Source: Sphingobacteriaceae bacterium (GTDB lineage: Bacteria > Bacteroidota > Bacteroidia > Sphingobacteriales > Sphingobacteriaceae). Taken from it: a stretch of DNA of 64,000 bases. How positions within the stretch are numbered: position 1 is the first letter of the stretch; the number at the start of each line of letters is the position of its first letter. The stretch is taken from NCBI GenBank assembly GCA_014380615.1, contig JACMJM010000042.1:1-64000 (forward strand), given 5' to 3'. Shown here one piece after another: positions 16,825 through 25,608 of this stretch. Below the pieces are notes generated by a model. The model did not search any database, was not told the DNA's origin, and was given only the letters and a program-made list of their open reading frames with translations. The position numbers and the translations under genes are program-made.

Positions 16825-18006
16825 ATGAATGAATCGTTAAACCGGCTGGCAAATTTATCACGAAAAGAAACCCGGACCATTATCGGCTTAATGTCGGGCA
16901 CTTCGCTCGACGGGCTTGACATTGCGGTATGTAAAATCGGCGGAAACGGGCTAAACACGAGTGTGGAAGTACTTAATTTTGAAACTGTTGAATATGCCGA
17001 AGATTTTAAAAATGATTTGAGGACCATCTTTTCAAAAAAGAAGGTTGATCTCGAAAAAGTGACCTTACTTAACGCGAAGATCGGCAACCTCCATGCTGAA
17101 CTGATTAATAGCTTTTTACAAAAACATAAAATTTCAAAAGCGGAGATCGACTGCATCGCCAGTCATGGGCAAACCATTTATCATGCGCCAAAGCGGCTTC
17201 ATCAACAGGATAATTATCCGAATGCCACCTTGCAAATCGGGGATGCAGATCATATCGCCGTCAAAACCGGAATTCCGACCATCAGCGATTTCAGGCAAAA
17301 ACATGTGGCTGCCGGAGGCGAGGGTGCCCCGCTGGCTTTATACGGAGATTATATTCTGTTTTCTTCCCAAACCGAAAGCAGGGTTCTGCTTAATATCGGC
17401 GGAATATCCAACTTTACTTATTTGCCGAAATCGGGAAATGGTTTACAAATTGTAAGTACCGATGCCGGCCCCGGAAACACCCTAATCGACGCACTTTGCA
17501 AAAAGCACTTTAATTGTTCCTATGATAAAAACGGAGACATCGCCCGAAAGGGAAAAGTTAATATCGAATTATTAAATCACCTATTGGCTCATCCATTTTT
17601 CGGGGAAGTATTCCCTAAAACAACGGGCCCCGAGCTATTTAATCTGAGTTATGTTGAAGATGGGATTAAAGCGTTTCAAAATGAGATCACAGCCGAAGAT
17701 TTGATTAGTACCGCGACTGAATTTACAGCCGAGGCTGTAGCTGAATCAATTAAAGAAGTGATTAAAGATGAGAACTTCAGTTTATACGCCAGCGGCGGCG
17801 GGGCGAATAACTCGTATCTGATAGAAAGAATCGCTGACAAACTGCCGCAAGCCCAGGTAAAAAACATAAATGAATTAGGCATTGCAGGCGATGCAAAAGA
17901 AGCCGTATTATTTGCTCTGTTAGCTAATGAAACCCTTTGCGGCTCGGCATTACAAACTCATGCCGGACCGCAAATTATGATGGGAAAAATTTCCTTGCCG
18001 GAGTAA
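16825..18006 (+). CDS. anmK: Anhydro-N-acetylmuramic acid kinase
   Basis: The 393-residue protein has the AnmK ATP-binding opening IIGLMSGTSLDGLDIAVCKI (about 20-39), then ASHGQTIYHAP, TISDFRQKHVAAGGEGAPL with the catalytic Asp, LLNIGGISNFTYLP, and STDAGPGNTLIDAL. It cleaves and phosphorylates 1,6-anhydro-MurNAc to MurNAc-6-phosphate during cell-wall recycling. Length is normal (about 370-395). It is divergently transcribed from the DUF5009 acyltransferase (67 bp between them) and nearly abuts trmB at its 3' end. Confidence 0.95.
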   Translation: MNESLNRLANLSRKETRTIIGLMSGTSLDGLDIAVCKIGGNGLNTSVEVLNFETVEYAEDFKNDLRTIFSKKKVDLEKVTLLNAKIGNLHAELINSFLQKHKISKAEIDCIASHGQTIYHAPKRLHQQDNYPNATLQIGDADHIAVKTGIPTISDFRQKHVAAGGEGAPLALYGDYILFSSQTESRVLLNIGGISNFTYLPKSGNGLQIVSTDAGPGNTLIDALCKKHFNCSYDKNGDIARKGKVNIELLNHLLAHPFFGEVFPKTTGPELFNLSYVEDGIKAFQNEITAEDLISTATEFTAEAVAESIKEVIKDENFSLYASGGGANNSYLIERIADKLPQAQVKNINELGIAGDAKEAVLFALLANETLCGSALQTHAGPQIMMGKISLPE

Positions 18007-18010
18007 ATTA

Positions 18011-18661
18011 TTAATCGAAGCTAAACCGCACGTAATTTATGTTTTTATCGTGCGCCAGGTATTTCTTTTCGTAATACGTTTTGATTGAAAGCACTTCATC
18101 AGCAAACTCCGATTTATAAAGATCTTCCGTTCGGATTTTCAGCTTCAACCCAAGCTCCTGTATTTTCTCAAGCGTGTAAGCGTGCAATTGATCGTTATCG
18201 GTTTTAAGGTGTACAATGCCGCCATCGGTAAGCAAAAACCTGTACCGTTCTAAAAACTTCGGAAACGTTAAGCGCTTTTTCTCCCTGCTTACCTGCGGCT
18301 GCGGATCGGGGAAGGTGATCCAGATTTCAGAAATCTCATTTTCGGCAAAATAGTCGAGAAGATTCTCGATTTGTATACGTAGAAAGGCAACATTGGGGAT
18401 ATTTTCTTCGATAGCCGTTTTAGCTCCCCGCCAAATTCTATTGCCTTTATAATCGATCCCGATAAAGTTTTTATCCGGGAAAAGTTTAGCAAGATTAACA
18501 GTGTATTCGCCTTTTCCGCAGGCTAATTCCAAAATAACCGGATTATTATTGTGAAATTGTGAAATATTCCATGATCCCTTTAGAACCTTTCCTTCATCAA
18601 GCTGTTTAACATTCGAGAACGTCGCTATTTCGGCGAACCGTCTTAATTTATCTTTACCCAT
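18011..18661 (-). CDS. trmB: tRNA (guanine-N7-)-methyltransferase
   Basis: The 216-residue SAM-dependent enzyme has VILELACGKGEYTVNLAKLFPDKNFIGIDYKGNRIW (SAM site, about 45-80), the TrmB-specific ITFPDPQPQVSREKKRLTFPKFLERY (about 134-160), and HLKTDNDQLHAYT. It makes m7G46 in tRNA. Length matches the family. The gene converges with anmK, with 4 bp between stops. Confidence 0.95.
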   Translation of the reverse strand: MGKDKLRRFAEIATFSNVKQLDEGKVLKGSWNISQFHNNNPVILELACGKGEYTVNLAKLFPDKNFIGIDYKGNRIWRGAKTAIEENIPNVAFLRIQIENLLDYFAENEISEIWITFPDPQPQVSREKKRLTFPKFLERYRFLLTDGGIVHLKTDNDQLHAYTLEKIQELGLKLKIRTEDLYKSEFADEVLSIKTYYEKKYLAHDKNINYVRFSFD

Positions 18662-18689
18662 AATTAAATACGCCGCAAAAATAAAGTTT

Positions 18690-18697
18690 TATCTTTG
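18690..18697 (+). promoter_or_regulatory. Putative -7 box of fcl
   Basis: TATCTTTG exactly fits TAnnTTTG and lies 20 nt before the GTG start of fcl. No clear TTG is visible at the -33 position. Confidence 0.5.
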
Positions 18698-18717
18698 CGA
18701 CAACAGTAAAAACATAC

Positions 18718-19656
18718 GTGGAAAAAAACGCTAAAATATATATCGCCGGACATCGTGGAATGGTGGGCTCCGCAATACATCGCAAACTTGAAAAAGAAGG
18801 CTTCACAAACATCATAACGCGAGGCTCCAAAGAACTTGATCTACGCAATCAGCAAGAAGTAGCGGATTTTTTCGCTGCCGAAAAACCTGATTATGTATTC
18901 TTAGCGGCAGCCAAAGTTGGAGGCATTATAGCGAACAACACTTACCGGGCTGAGTTTTTGTACGATAATTTAATGATCCAAAACAACATCATCCACAACG
19001 CGTATGTTACCGGTGTTAAAAAATTAATGTTTTTAGGGTCGAGCTGTATTTATCCCAAACTAGCCCCTCAGCCGCTTAAAGAAGAATACTTGCTTACCGG
19101 CTTGCTTGAAGAAACCAATGAGCCCTATGCTATTGCTAAAATAGCAGGGATCAAGATGTGCGATGCTTACAGAGCACAATACGGCAGCAACTTTATCTCG
19201 GTGATGCCTACCAACCTGTACGGTTATAACGATAATTACCATCCTCAAAACTCGCATGTGTTACCGGCACTGATCCGTAAGTTTCACGAAGCGAAAACCA
19301 ATGGCAGCGAAAAAGTAGTGATCTGGGGAACGGGCAGCCCTTTCAGGGAATTTTTATTTGCCGATGACCTGGCCGATGCGTGTTTTTACCTGATGGAAAC
19401 CTACAACGAACCCAGTTTAGTAAACATTGGAACTGGTGAAGACATTTCTATTAAAGATTTGGCCTTGCTGATCAAAAGAATAGTAGGTTTTGAAGGCGAG
19501 CTTGAATTTGACGCTTCGAAACCAGATGGAACCCCTAAGAAGCTAATGGATGTTTCGAAACTTCATGCTACTGCTTGGAAACATAAGGTGCAGTTGGAAG
19601 AAGGAATTAAGCTGGCATATGAGGATTTTTTGTCGAAGAGTTTGACTGCTGTGTAG
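18718..19656 (+). CDS. fcl: GDP-L-fucose synthase
   Basis: The 312-residue extended SDR enzyme has the NADP-binding [20 protein letters not shown] (10-29), [27 protein letters not shown] with the catalytic Ser/Cys region, and the YAIAK pair (Tyr about 137, Lys about 141). [17 protein letters not shown] and the closing domain follow. It epimerises and reduces GDP-4-keto-6-deoxymannose to GDP-fucose for surface glycans. The start is GTG at 18718. No gmd lies next to it in this window. Confidence 0.94.
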   Translation: MEKNAKIYIAGHRGMVGSAIHRKLEKEGFTNIITRGSKELDLRNQQEVADFFAAEKPDYVFLAAAKVGGIIANNTYRAEFLYDNLMIQNNIIHNAYVTGVKKLMFLGSSCIYPKLAPQPLKEEYLLTGLLEETNEPYAIAKIAGIKMCDAYRAQYGSNFISVMPTNLYGYNDNYHPQNSHVLPALIRKFHEAKTNGSEKVVIWGTGSPFREFLFADDLADACFYLMETYNEPSLVNIGTGEDISIKDLALLIKRIVGFEGELEFDASKPDGTPKKLMDVSKLHATAWKHKVQLEEGIKLAYEDFLSKSLTAV

Positions 19657-19790
19657 ATGAGAGTCTCATTTTCCCAGACCCTATTTTTGGTGGGACACCA
19701 AAACGGAGAATAATTCATCACCGGAAAATGCGTGTTTCACCTAAAGATAAAACCTTGTTATAAGACGAGCCGCCGAATGGATTTTAAACC

Positions 19791-20372
19791 TCAGTTCTCC
19801 CACCTAAACGTCTTAATCATCACATCAATATCCTTCTTAATGAAATCCAATACGGGCTGTATAGAATCTTGCCGGGGCAGCTCGTTGAAATAGAGCGCTC
19901 CTCTAAGGTAGTTTTTTGTGCTGTCGGTTAAAAAGAATTGTATCGATGAAGCGGTATTTCCCTTAATGGTATAAAAGATACCGTAGACTTTATGGTCCGG
20001 ATAATTAATCCAGGCTTCATCAATTGCGGTAGCTTTAACGGTATGTGTAAATGCCAGCTTACGTGCGTCTTCTACCAGGGCATTAAATGTTTTTGGGGAT
20101 GTGAAAGGCTGATAGCTTAAATGGATCCGGCTGTTAAATTGCTGAAAAGCGATGTTAAGCCAGCATGGGCTCGATTCTTTGGAACTATCTGCGAAAACCG
20201 AAGCGTATACAGGATAATCGAAAGAATAATTGCATGCGCCGTTATAGGTTTGGTATTTTTTTTCGGGCAAATCTATTTTGAAATATCCCCGGGGTTTAGG
20301 GGTATAGTCGCCGCCAGAAAAACATCCCGAAAGGATAATTAACAGAAGCGATATGAAGATTAAATACTTCAT
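19791..20372 (-). CDS. gldD: Gliding motility lipoprotein GldD
   Basis: The 193-residue lipoprotein begins MKYLIFISLLLIILSGC, with the lipobox Cys at 17. It continues with YTPKPRGYFKIDLPEKKYQ, a segment characteristic of GldD, and CWLNIAFQQFNSRIHLSYQP. GldD is an outer-membrane-associated lipoprotein needed for Bacteroidota gliding and type IX secretion. The ATG at 20372 overlaps the aroE stop as TAATG, so this start is preferred over the one at 20384. It agrees with the T9SS sorting domain on the pectate lyase. The gene order TPR, ComA-like, aroE, gldD suggests an operon. Confidence 0.9.
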   Translation of the reverse strand: MKYLIFISLLLIILSGCFSGGDYTPKPRGYFKIDLPEKKYQTYNGACNYSFDYPVYASVFADSSKESSPCWLNIAFQQFNSRIHLSYQPFTSPKTFNALVEDARKLAFTHTVKATAIDEAWINYPDHKVYGIFYTIKGNTASSIQFFLTDSTKNYLRGALYFNELPRQDSIQPVLDFIKKDIDVMIKTFRWEN

Positions 20373-21151
20373 TAACTGGTCCAAATCTCCCAGGCTTTTT
20401 CAGCCTGCAAATGAAGCATTTCTTCGCCGTTTTTTACACCGGCACCCTTTTCTTTTCCACGCTTCATAAATTCGGTTTCCGCCGGATTATAAACCAGATC
20501 GTAAAGTAAGTGGCGGTCTGTAATCAGGTCGTAAGGAATATCGGGGCATGTGCTAATATCGGGCGACATGCCAAGCGGAGTGGTATTGATAATGACTGTA
20601 TGCTCGCGCATAATCGCCGCATTCAATTGAGAATATTTAATTTGCTTGCGGCTGGCCTTTCTGGAAACGATTTTAAAGTCGATATCCAACTTATCAAGTA
20701 CAAAAGCCACTGCCCGGGCCGCACCACCATTGCCCAATATGAGTGCTTTGTTGTGATGCTTTTTAAGCAAAGGTTTCAAGGATTCTTCAAAACCATAAGC
20801 ATCGGTATTATGCCCTTCGAGCCTTACTTTCATTGAGGTAAACTCGCCGGTGAAAAAAGACTCAACGGGTTTTTGATTGATGATCCTGATGCAATTAACC
20901 GCGTCTATAGCTTTGGCTTCGGGGGTAACTTTATCAAGATAGAACATAATGCCAATCTTGTGAGGGATGGTAACATTCAGCCCGCACAAATCGGGGTTCG
21001 CCGTAATTAGTTCCTGTACATCACTAATGTTTTCCAGCGGAAACAGTTCGTATTTATAGTCTGTAAGGCCTTCTCGCTCAAACTTTTCGGTAAAATATAT
21101 TTTTGAAAACGAATGCCCTAAAGGAAATCCTATCAATCCAAACTTCTTCAT
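20372..21151 (-). CDS. aroE: Shikimate dehydrogenase
   Basis: The 259-residue protein has FGLIGFPLGHSFSKIYFTEKF (shikimate site, 4-24), LCGLNVTIPHK with the catalytic Lys (about 65), HNTDAYGF with Asp, LILGNGGAARAVAFVL (NADP site), and TTPLGMSPDISTCPDIP. It reduces 3-dehydroshikimate to shikimate with NADPH. Length is slightly short but complete. It is co-transcribed with gldD (1-bp overlap) and the phosphosulfolactate synthase-like gene (20 bp upstream). Confidence 0.95.
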   Translation of the reverse strand: MKKFGLIGFPLGHSFSKIYFTEKFEREGLTDYKYELFPLENISDVQELITANPDLCGLNVTIPHKIGIMFYLDKVTPEAKAIDAVNCIRIINQKPVESFFTGEFTSMKVRLEGHNTDAYGFEESLKPLLKKHHNKALILGNGGAARAVAFVLDKLDIDFKIVSRKASRKQIKYSQLNAAIMREHTVIINTTPLGMSPDISTCPDIPYDLITDRHLLYDLVYNPAETEFMKRGKEKGAGVKNGEEMLHLQAEKAWEIWTS

Positions 21152-21171
21152 TGCCTTCTTTTTAGATAAGA

Positions 21172-21936
21172 TTATTTCATGTCAAGGAAGTGATTGAACG
21201 TATCACCTCTTAAGCCTAAACGGATAGTTTCTAATGGTATAACTTCTGCGGGGGCGATATTTCCGAGATTTACATTAGCGCCGATCAATTTGATGAACCA
21301 AACCTGCTGATCTTTTTGCGGAGCTTCCCAAATTATTTTTTCCTGCGGTATCTGTGTTAAAATTTCGTCAATCAATCCTTCACGAACTTCTCCCGAATCA
21401 CGGTAGATTCCTACGTTTCCGCCTTCCCTCGATTCGGCGATAAGTTTCCAGGAGCCGGCTTCCAATTCGGCGTTCATTAACTTTATCCATTTATATGGAG
21501 CAAAAATCTTTTGAGCATCTTTTGACCCTACTTCCGAAATTACCGTTACCTGCTCGCTCAACTTTCTGATGTACTCGCACTTAACTTCATGAGGGATATC
21601 AATCGATCCGTCGGAAACTTCCGCGAACTTCATTCCAAACTTATCAAGGGTACGACGGTAATCATCAAACTGATTACGAATTATAAATGCTTCAAAAAGC
21701 GTTCCCCCAAAATAAACAGGCACATTCGCTTCATTGTAAATTTTAAGCTTGTCTGCAAGATTTGGGGTAACAAAAGAAGTAGACCAGCCTAATTTCACAA
21801 TATCAGAATGAGGGCCTGCGACTTCTAAAAAATTTTCAACTTCCCTGTTACTTAGCCCTTTGTCCATAACCATGGTTAAACCATTATCGCGGGGCTTTGC
21901 TGTACGTTCGGGAATATCGTTTAAATTATAATTCAT
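21172..21936 (-). CDS. Phosphosulfolactate synthase-like (ComA family) protein
   Basis: The 254-residue TIM-barrel protein has MVMDKGLSNREVENFLEVAG, DIVKLGWSTSF, VPVYFGGTLFEAF, EVSDGSIDIP, VISEVGSKD and ESREGGNVGIYR, all fitting the ComA family. In methanogens ComA adds sulfite to phosphoenolpyruvate for coenzyme M synthesis. Bacteroidota homologues exist without the rest of that pathway, and a link to sulfonate or sulfonolipid metabolism is only a hypothesis. The ATG at 21936 (MNYNLNDIPERT) is chosen because the 16 residues upstream look unrelated. It lies between a TPR gene and aroE. Confidence 0.85.
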   Translation of the reverse strand: MNYNLNDIPERTAKPRDNGLTMVMDKGLSNREVENFLEVAGPHSDIVKLGWSTSFVTPNLADKLKIYNEANVPVYFGGTLFEAFIIRNQFDDYRRTLDKFGMKFAEVSDGSIDIPHEVKCEYIRKLSEQVTVISEVGSKDAQKIFAPYKWIKLMNAELEAGSWKLIAESREGGNVGIYRDSGEVREGLIDEILTQIPQEKIIWEAPQKDQQVWFIKLIGANVNLGNIAPAEVIPLETIRLGLRGDTFNHFLDMK

Positions 21937-22024
21937 ATTTATCGCAAATCTCAATAAAAAATCCAATACCGGATTTGCGCCCAAAGGTATTGGATTTCTT
22001 TTATACTTTAAATAATAATGCTCA

Positions 22025-23428
22025 TCAGAGCATATACTTATTAATCACATCAACAATAATTTTATTGTTTTGTAACTGCGGCAAATATTCAAACAGAATT
22101 TCGTGTTTCGAGGGATCAATTTTCAAAGCTAATTCCAGGAAATTAAGAGCTTCATTCGATTGTCCATCGGCAAATAAATAGGCTACCATGCGGTAATACA
22201 ATTCGGCCGCATCAGGGTTATTCTTTATAGCATCCGAAATCGTTTCGATGGCACCAATTAAATTACTCTGCTCGTACATGATAGACGAATAATCCAGCCA
22301 TGCCTCAACATCTGTAGGGTTAAACTCAATCACCTTTTCGTATGCTTTTTCAGATTCGTCCAATTTGCCCAGTTTGTACTGCGCGTCTGCTATGGCAAAC
22401 CAGTAATCGGGGTTTTTATCGTCTATAGCGAGTGCTTTTTTATAGAAATGGAGTGCTTCGAAATTGCGGTCTTCGAAATCGAGAGTTACGCCAATTCCAA
22501 ACCAGGCGTCGGCCAGTTTCGGATCAAGTTTAACAGCCTTTTTATAATAAGAACGCGCCTCTTCCATCTGCTCGAGCTTTTCGTAGCACTCGCCGATAGC
22601 GCAATAGGTATCAGCATTGGGCGGTTCGTATTCGAAAGTTTGTTTGTAAACTTCTATCGCTTCGGTAAACTTATCGAGATGTACCAGGCAATTTCCTTTA
22701 TTGAAGTACGCGGAGGAGAAATTCTCTTTTATCAGGATGGCATAATCATACGCATCTATTCCTTTCTCATATAAACTAAGCTTGTGATAGGCGTTACCCA
22801 GGTTATACCATGCGGCATACGAGTACGGTTCGGTATCGATGTATTGATTATAAAACTGGATGCTTTCTTCCTGCCTGTCGAGTACATCATAACAAAATGC
22901 CAGTTCGTATAAGGCATCCTGATTCTCCATATTCTGTTCCAGGCATTTTTTTAAGTAAGAGATCGCATTCTCATATTCGCCCATGTTCTGGAAAACGAGA
23001 GCAATCTGCAAGAGGATATCATCTGTACTTTCGGCCAGTTCCAGGGCTTTCTGGTAATTATCCAAAGCCTCTTCATGCCGTTCTAACGCTTCAAAAATGT
23101 TTCCCCTGATGATATAAATATCCGCTTCGGAAGGCTCGAGTGTTTCGGCTTTGCGCAATGCTTCGAAGGCACTATCCAACTGGTTGGTTACTACAAAAAG
23201 CTGCGCTTGCTTGATAAAAAATATCGCCGCGAAAGGATGCTGATTTACAGCATATTCAACCACCTGAAGTGCCTTTATCGGGTCGTTTTTTTCTATATAA
23301 TAGTCGATTATATTTTCGAAGGCCTGTGCATCAAAAAAATACTGATCCTTGTTACGGATCATCTCCTCGTATCTTTCTACTGAAAATTTAGGATCCTCAG
23401 AGAACTCAAATTCAAAATCTTCTTCCAT
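22025..23428 (-). CDS. Tetratricopeptide repeat protein
   Basis: The 467-residue soluble protein is made almost wholly of about 11 tandem TPR units. Examples are ADIYIIRGNIFEALERHEEAL, AWYNLGNAYHKLSLYEKGIDAYD and AYFNKGNCLVHLDKFTEAIEVY. It has an acidic N-terminus (EEDFEFEFSEDPKF), no signal peptide and no catalytic domain. TPR solenoids mediate protein-protein contacts; the partner is unknown. It is the first gene of a probable minus-strand group with the ComA-like protein, aroE and gldD, with an 88-bp gap to the next gene. Confidence 0.9.
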   Translation of the reverse strand: MEEDFEFEFSEDPKFSVERYEEMIRNKDQYFFDAQAFENIIDYYIEKNDPIKALQVVEYAVNQHPFAAIFFIKQAQLFVVTNQLDSAFEALRKAETLEPSEADIYIIRGNIFEALERHEEALDNYQKALELAESTDDILLQIALVFQNMGEYENAISYLKKCLEQNMENQDALYELAFCYDVLDRQEESIQFYNQYIDTEPYSYAAWYNLGNAYHKLSLYEKGIDAYDYAILIKENFSSAYFNKGNCLVHLDKFTEAIEVYKQTFEYEPPNADTYCAIGECYEKLEQMEEARSYYKKAVKLDPKLADAWFGIGVTLDFEDRNFEALHFYKKALAIDDKNPDYWFAIADAQYKLGKLDESEKAYEKVIEFNPTDVEAWLDYSSIMYEQSNLIGAIETISDAIKNNPDAAELYYRMVAYLFADGQSNEALNFLELALKIDPSKHEILFEYLPQLQNNKIIVDVINKYML

Positions 23429-23699
23429 TCAACAAAAATTAAGAACTATCCTGGTAACAGGCCTATAAATAGAACCCCAAAAACTTATCTTCGGTTTTTA
23501 AACCACACTTAAATTAAATTTTATCCCCGTTATAGGTATTAAATATTTATCAACATATCCTCATTTGGTGGATAAATTATTAATTGAATACGTGAGAGCG
23601 GTATAATTTAAAGGTGAATAAGTTTTTAATACCGGGTGTGTTGCTTTGTTTAAATATACAAAAACTCAGCCAAAAATCCCATTAAAGAATCAGCTTCAG

Positions 23700-23707
23700 T
23701 ATCTTTG
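23700..23707 (+). promoter_or_regulatory. Putative -7 box, near-leaderless
   Basis: TATCTTTG exactly fits TAnnTTTG and ends only 7 nt before the ATG at 23715. The transcript would have an almost absent leader. The preceding 270 bp hold no other gene. Confidence 0.45.
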
Positions 23708-23714
23708 CGCCAAT

Positions 23715-24056
23715 ATGACTCCAGCAGAGATTAACGTAAAGTGGAAAGCCTTACAGCAACAGGTTTCAAAAGATTTTGATTCGGATGAGCCAGATTTAAA
23801 AGTGATGCTTTTTTTAATAGGTGTACAGGAATTGGGCAAGGGCCCGCGCAAATTTTCGAAACGCCAAAAAGAGGAACTGATGCATATCGCAAATTGCCGT
23901 TTGTTTAGCGAACTGGGCTTTTATGAGCTCGAAGGCCTGGATCAGGACGGATGGCCGCATTGGAATCTGGTGAAACCTATCCCTAATTACACCTTACTTG
24001 AGCAGGAGATGATTTTAAAATCTCTCATTATTAACTATTTTGATGAGAATACCTGA
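23715..24056 (+). CDS. Conserved hypothetical protein, 113 aa
   Basis: This small soluble protein starts MTPAEINVKWKALQQQVSKDF, continues LKVMLFLIGVQELGKGPRKFSKRQKEELMHIANCRLFSELGFY and ends LLEQEMILKSLIINYF. It has no signal peptide or TM segment and is predicted mostly helical. I do not recognise a named family. The ATG at 23715 is preferred over one at 23646 because a perfect -7 box lies between them. It is followed after 35 bp by a PPIase gene on the same strand, so it may head a four-gene unit. Confidence 0.7.
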   Translation: MTPAEINVKWKALQQQVSKDFDSDEPDLKVMLFLIGVQELGKGPRKFSKRQKEELMHIANCRLFSELGFYELEGLDQDGWPHWNLVKPIPNYTLLEQEMILKSLIINYFDENT

Positions 24057-24091
24057 TTTTAATAAATTACGTTAAAGCCAACACAAAGAGA

Positions 24092-24811
24092 ATGATGAGA
24101 AAATTTTTTGTACTGATACTTTTGCTAACTGCCAGTTTAGCACATGCTGCCAAACCTAAAACTTATTTTGTAAGAATTAAGTCGGATAAAGGAGAATCTA
24201 TTGTAAAGCTTTATAACGAAACTCCACTGCACCGGGATAATTTTGTAAAGCTTGCGAAGAGCGGCTTTTATAACAGCACCTTGTTTCATCGTGTAATAAA
24301 AGAATTTATGATCCAGGGTGGCGACCCTGATTCTAAAAAGGCCAAACCCGGTGAGATGCTTGGAAACGGAGCATTACCCTATACTGTAGCAGCTGAGTTT
24401 AATCCTATTTTATTTCACAAAAAAGGTGTGTTAGCAGCCGCCCGTGATAATAATCCAGCACGGGCATCCAGTTCAACTCAGTTTTATTTGGTGCAGGGTA
24501 AAGTATATACCGATGAAGAACTTAACCGGATTGAACAAGTAAGGTTGCAGGGAAGAAAAATACCTCCTATTCAACGTGAAGTTTATAAAACCATCGGAGG
24601 CACCCCACACCTGGATCAGAATTACACTGTTTTTGGTGAAATTGTAAAAGGTATAGAGCAGGTTGATGCAATTGCCGCTGTAGAGAAGGATGGTAACGAC
24701 CGCCCAGCCACAGATATCAAAATGCAGGTGAGCCTGCTAAAAAAGAGAGAGACAAAAAAGCTGGAAAAGGAACTCGCTAAAGATTCTTTCCGGAAGAAAT
24801 TAATGATGTGA
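24092..24811 (+). CDS. Exported cyclophilin-type peptidyl-prolyl isomerase
   Basis: The 239-residue protein has a signal peptide (FFVLILLLTASLAHAA, cleavage near 20). The cyclophilin domain has HRDNFVKLAKSGFYNSTLFHRVIKEFMIQGGDPDS, with the catalytic Arg in FHRV, then SSTQFYLVQG and DQNYTVFGEIVKGIEQVDAI. An insert of about 35 residues (YTDEELNRIEQVRLQGRKIP) lies before the last strand, as in many Bacteroidota homologues. It assists folding in the periplasm. It is 7 bp upstream of the exonuclease gene, so they are likely co-transcribed. Confidence 0.93.
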   Translation: MMRKFFVLILLLTASLAHAAKPKTYFVRIKSDKGESIVKLYNETPLHRDNFVKLAKSGFYNSTLFHRVIKEFMIQGGDPDSKKAKPGEMLGNGALPYTVAAEFNPILFHKKGVLAAARDNNPARASSSTQFYLVQGKVYTDEELNRIEQVRLQGRKIPPIQREVYKTIGGTPHLDQNYTVFGEIVKGIEQVDAIAAVEKDGNDRPATDIKMQVSLLKKRETKKLEKELAKDSFRKKLMM

Positions 24812-24818
24812 ACCGATA

Positions 24819-25589
24819 ATGAAAATCGTAACGTATAATGTAAACGGAATTCGCTCTGCGTTTAGCAAAAATTGGCTATTATGGCTGCAGGCGGTTGATG
24901 CAGACGTGGTTTGCCTGCAAGAAATTAAAGCAAATCCCGAACAGCTTTCCGAACTGTTAACTCACATCGAGTTAATGGGCTATGAGCATTATTGGTACCC
25001 CGCCCAAAAAAAAGGTTACAGCGGCACTGCCATCCTTACCAAAAAAACTCCTTTAAAAGTTGAGTACGGCTGCGGCCATTGCGATTACGATTTTGAAGGC
25101 CGGATGATACGGGCGGATTTTGAAGGATTTTCTGTTATGAGTACCTATTTTCCGTCGGGCTCGAGCGGCGATCTCAGGCAGGAATTTAAGTACCGCTTTC
25201 TGGACGATTTTCAGCAGTACACTGATAAGCTGATAGTTGAGTATCCTAAGTTGGTGATCTCCGGCGATTACAACATTTGCCACAAGCCTATCGATATTCA
25301 TAATCCTAAATCAAACGCTAACTCTTCCGGTTTTCTCCCTCAGGAACGTGAGTGGATGGAGAATTTTATGAGTACGGGCTTTATAGATTCATTCAGGTAT
25401 TTCAATGCGGATCCGCATCAGTATACCTGGTGGAGTTTCAGGGCCGGAGCAAGGAAGAAGAATCTGGGTTGGCGCATTGACTATAATATGGTAAGTAAAG
25501 AACTCGAACCTCATTTAAAACGTTCTGCTATTTTATGTGATGCAGTGCATTCCGATCACTGTCCGGTTTTGCTTGAATTAAGTATATAG
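24819..25589 (+). CDS. xth: Exodeoxyribonuclease III (AP endonuclease)
   Basis: The 256-residue EEP-superfamily nuclease has VTYNVNGIRSA (4-14), VVCLQEIKA with the metal-binding Glu, GYSGTAILTKK, ISGDYNICHKPIDIHNPK with the catalytic Asp/Asn, and HSDHCPVLLELSI at the end. It cuts DNA at abasic sites and trims 3' ends in base excision repair. Length is standard. It lies between the PPIase and M28 peptidase genes with short gaps. Confidence 0.95.
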   Translation: MKIVTYNVNGIRSAFSKNWLLWLQAVDADVVCLQEIKANPEQLSELLTHIELMGYEHYWYPAQKKGYSGTAILTKKTPLKVEYGCGHCDYDFEGRMIRADFEGFSVMSTYFPSGSSGDLRQEFKYRFLDDFQQYTDKLIVEYPKLVISGDYNICHKPIDIHNPKSNANSSGFLPQEREWMENFMSTGFIDSFRYFNADPHQYTWWSFRAGARKKNLGWRIDYNMVSKELEPHLKRSAILCDAVHSDHCPVLLELSI

Positions 25590-25608
25590 CCTTAGCCATA
25601 ATTTGCAC

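Noticed and set aside
19657..19790. Possible small RNA or regulatory element between fcl and gldD
   Set aside because: Only a weak GGTG-GGA-CACC stem was seen, with no promoter or terminator support.
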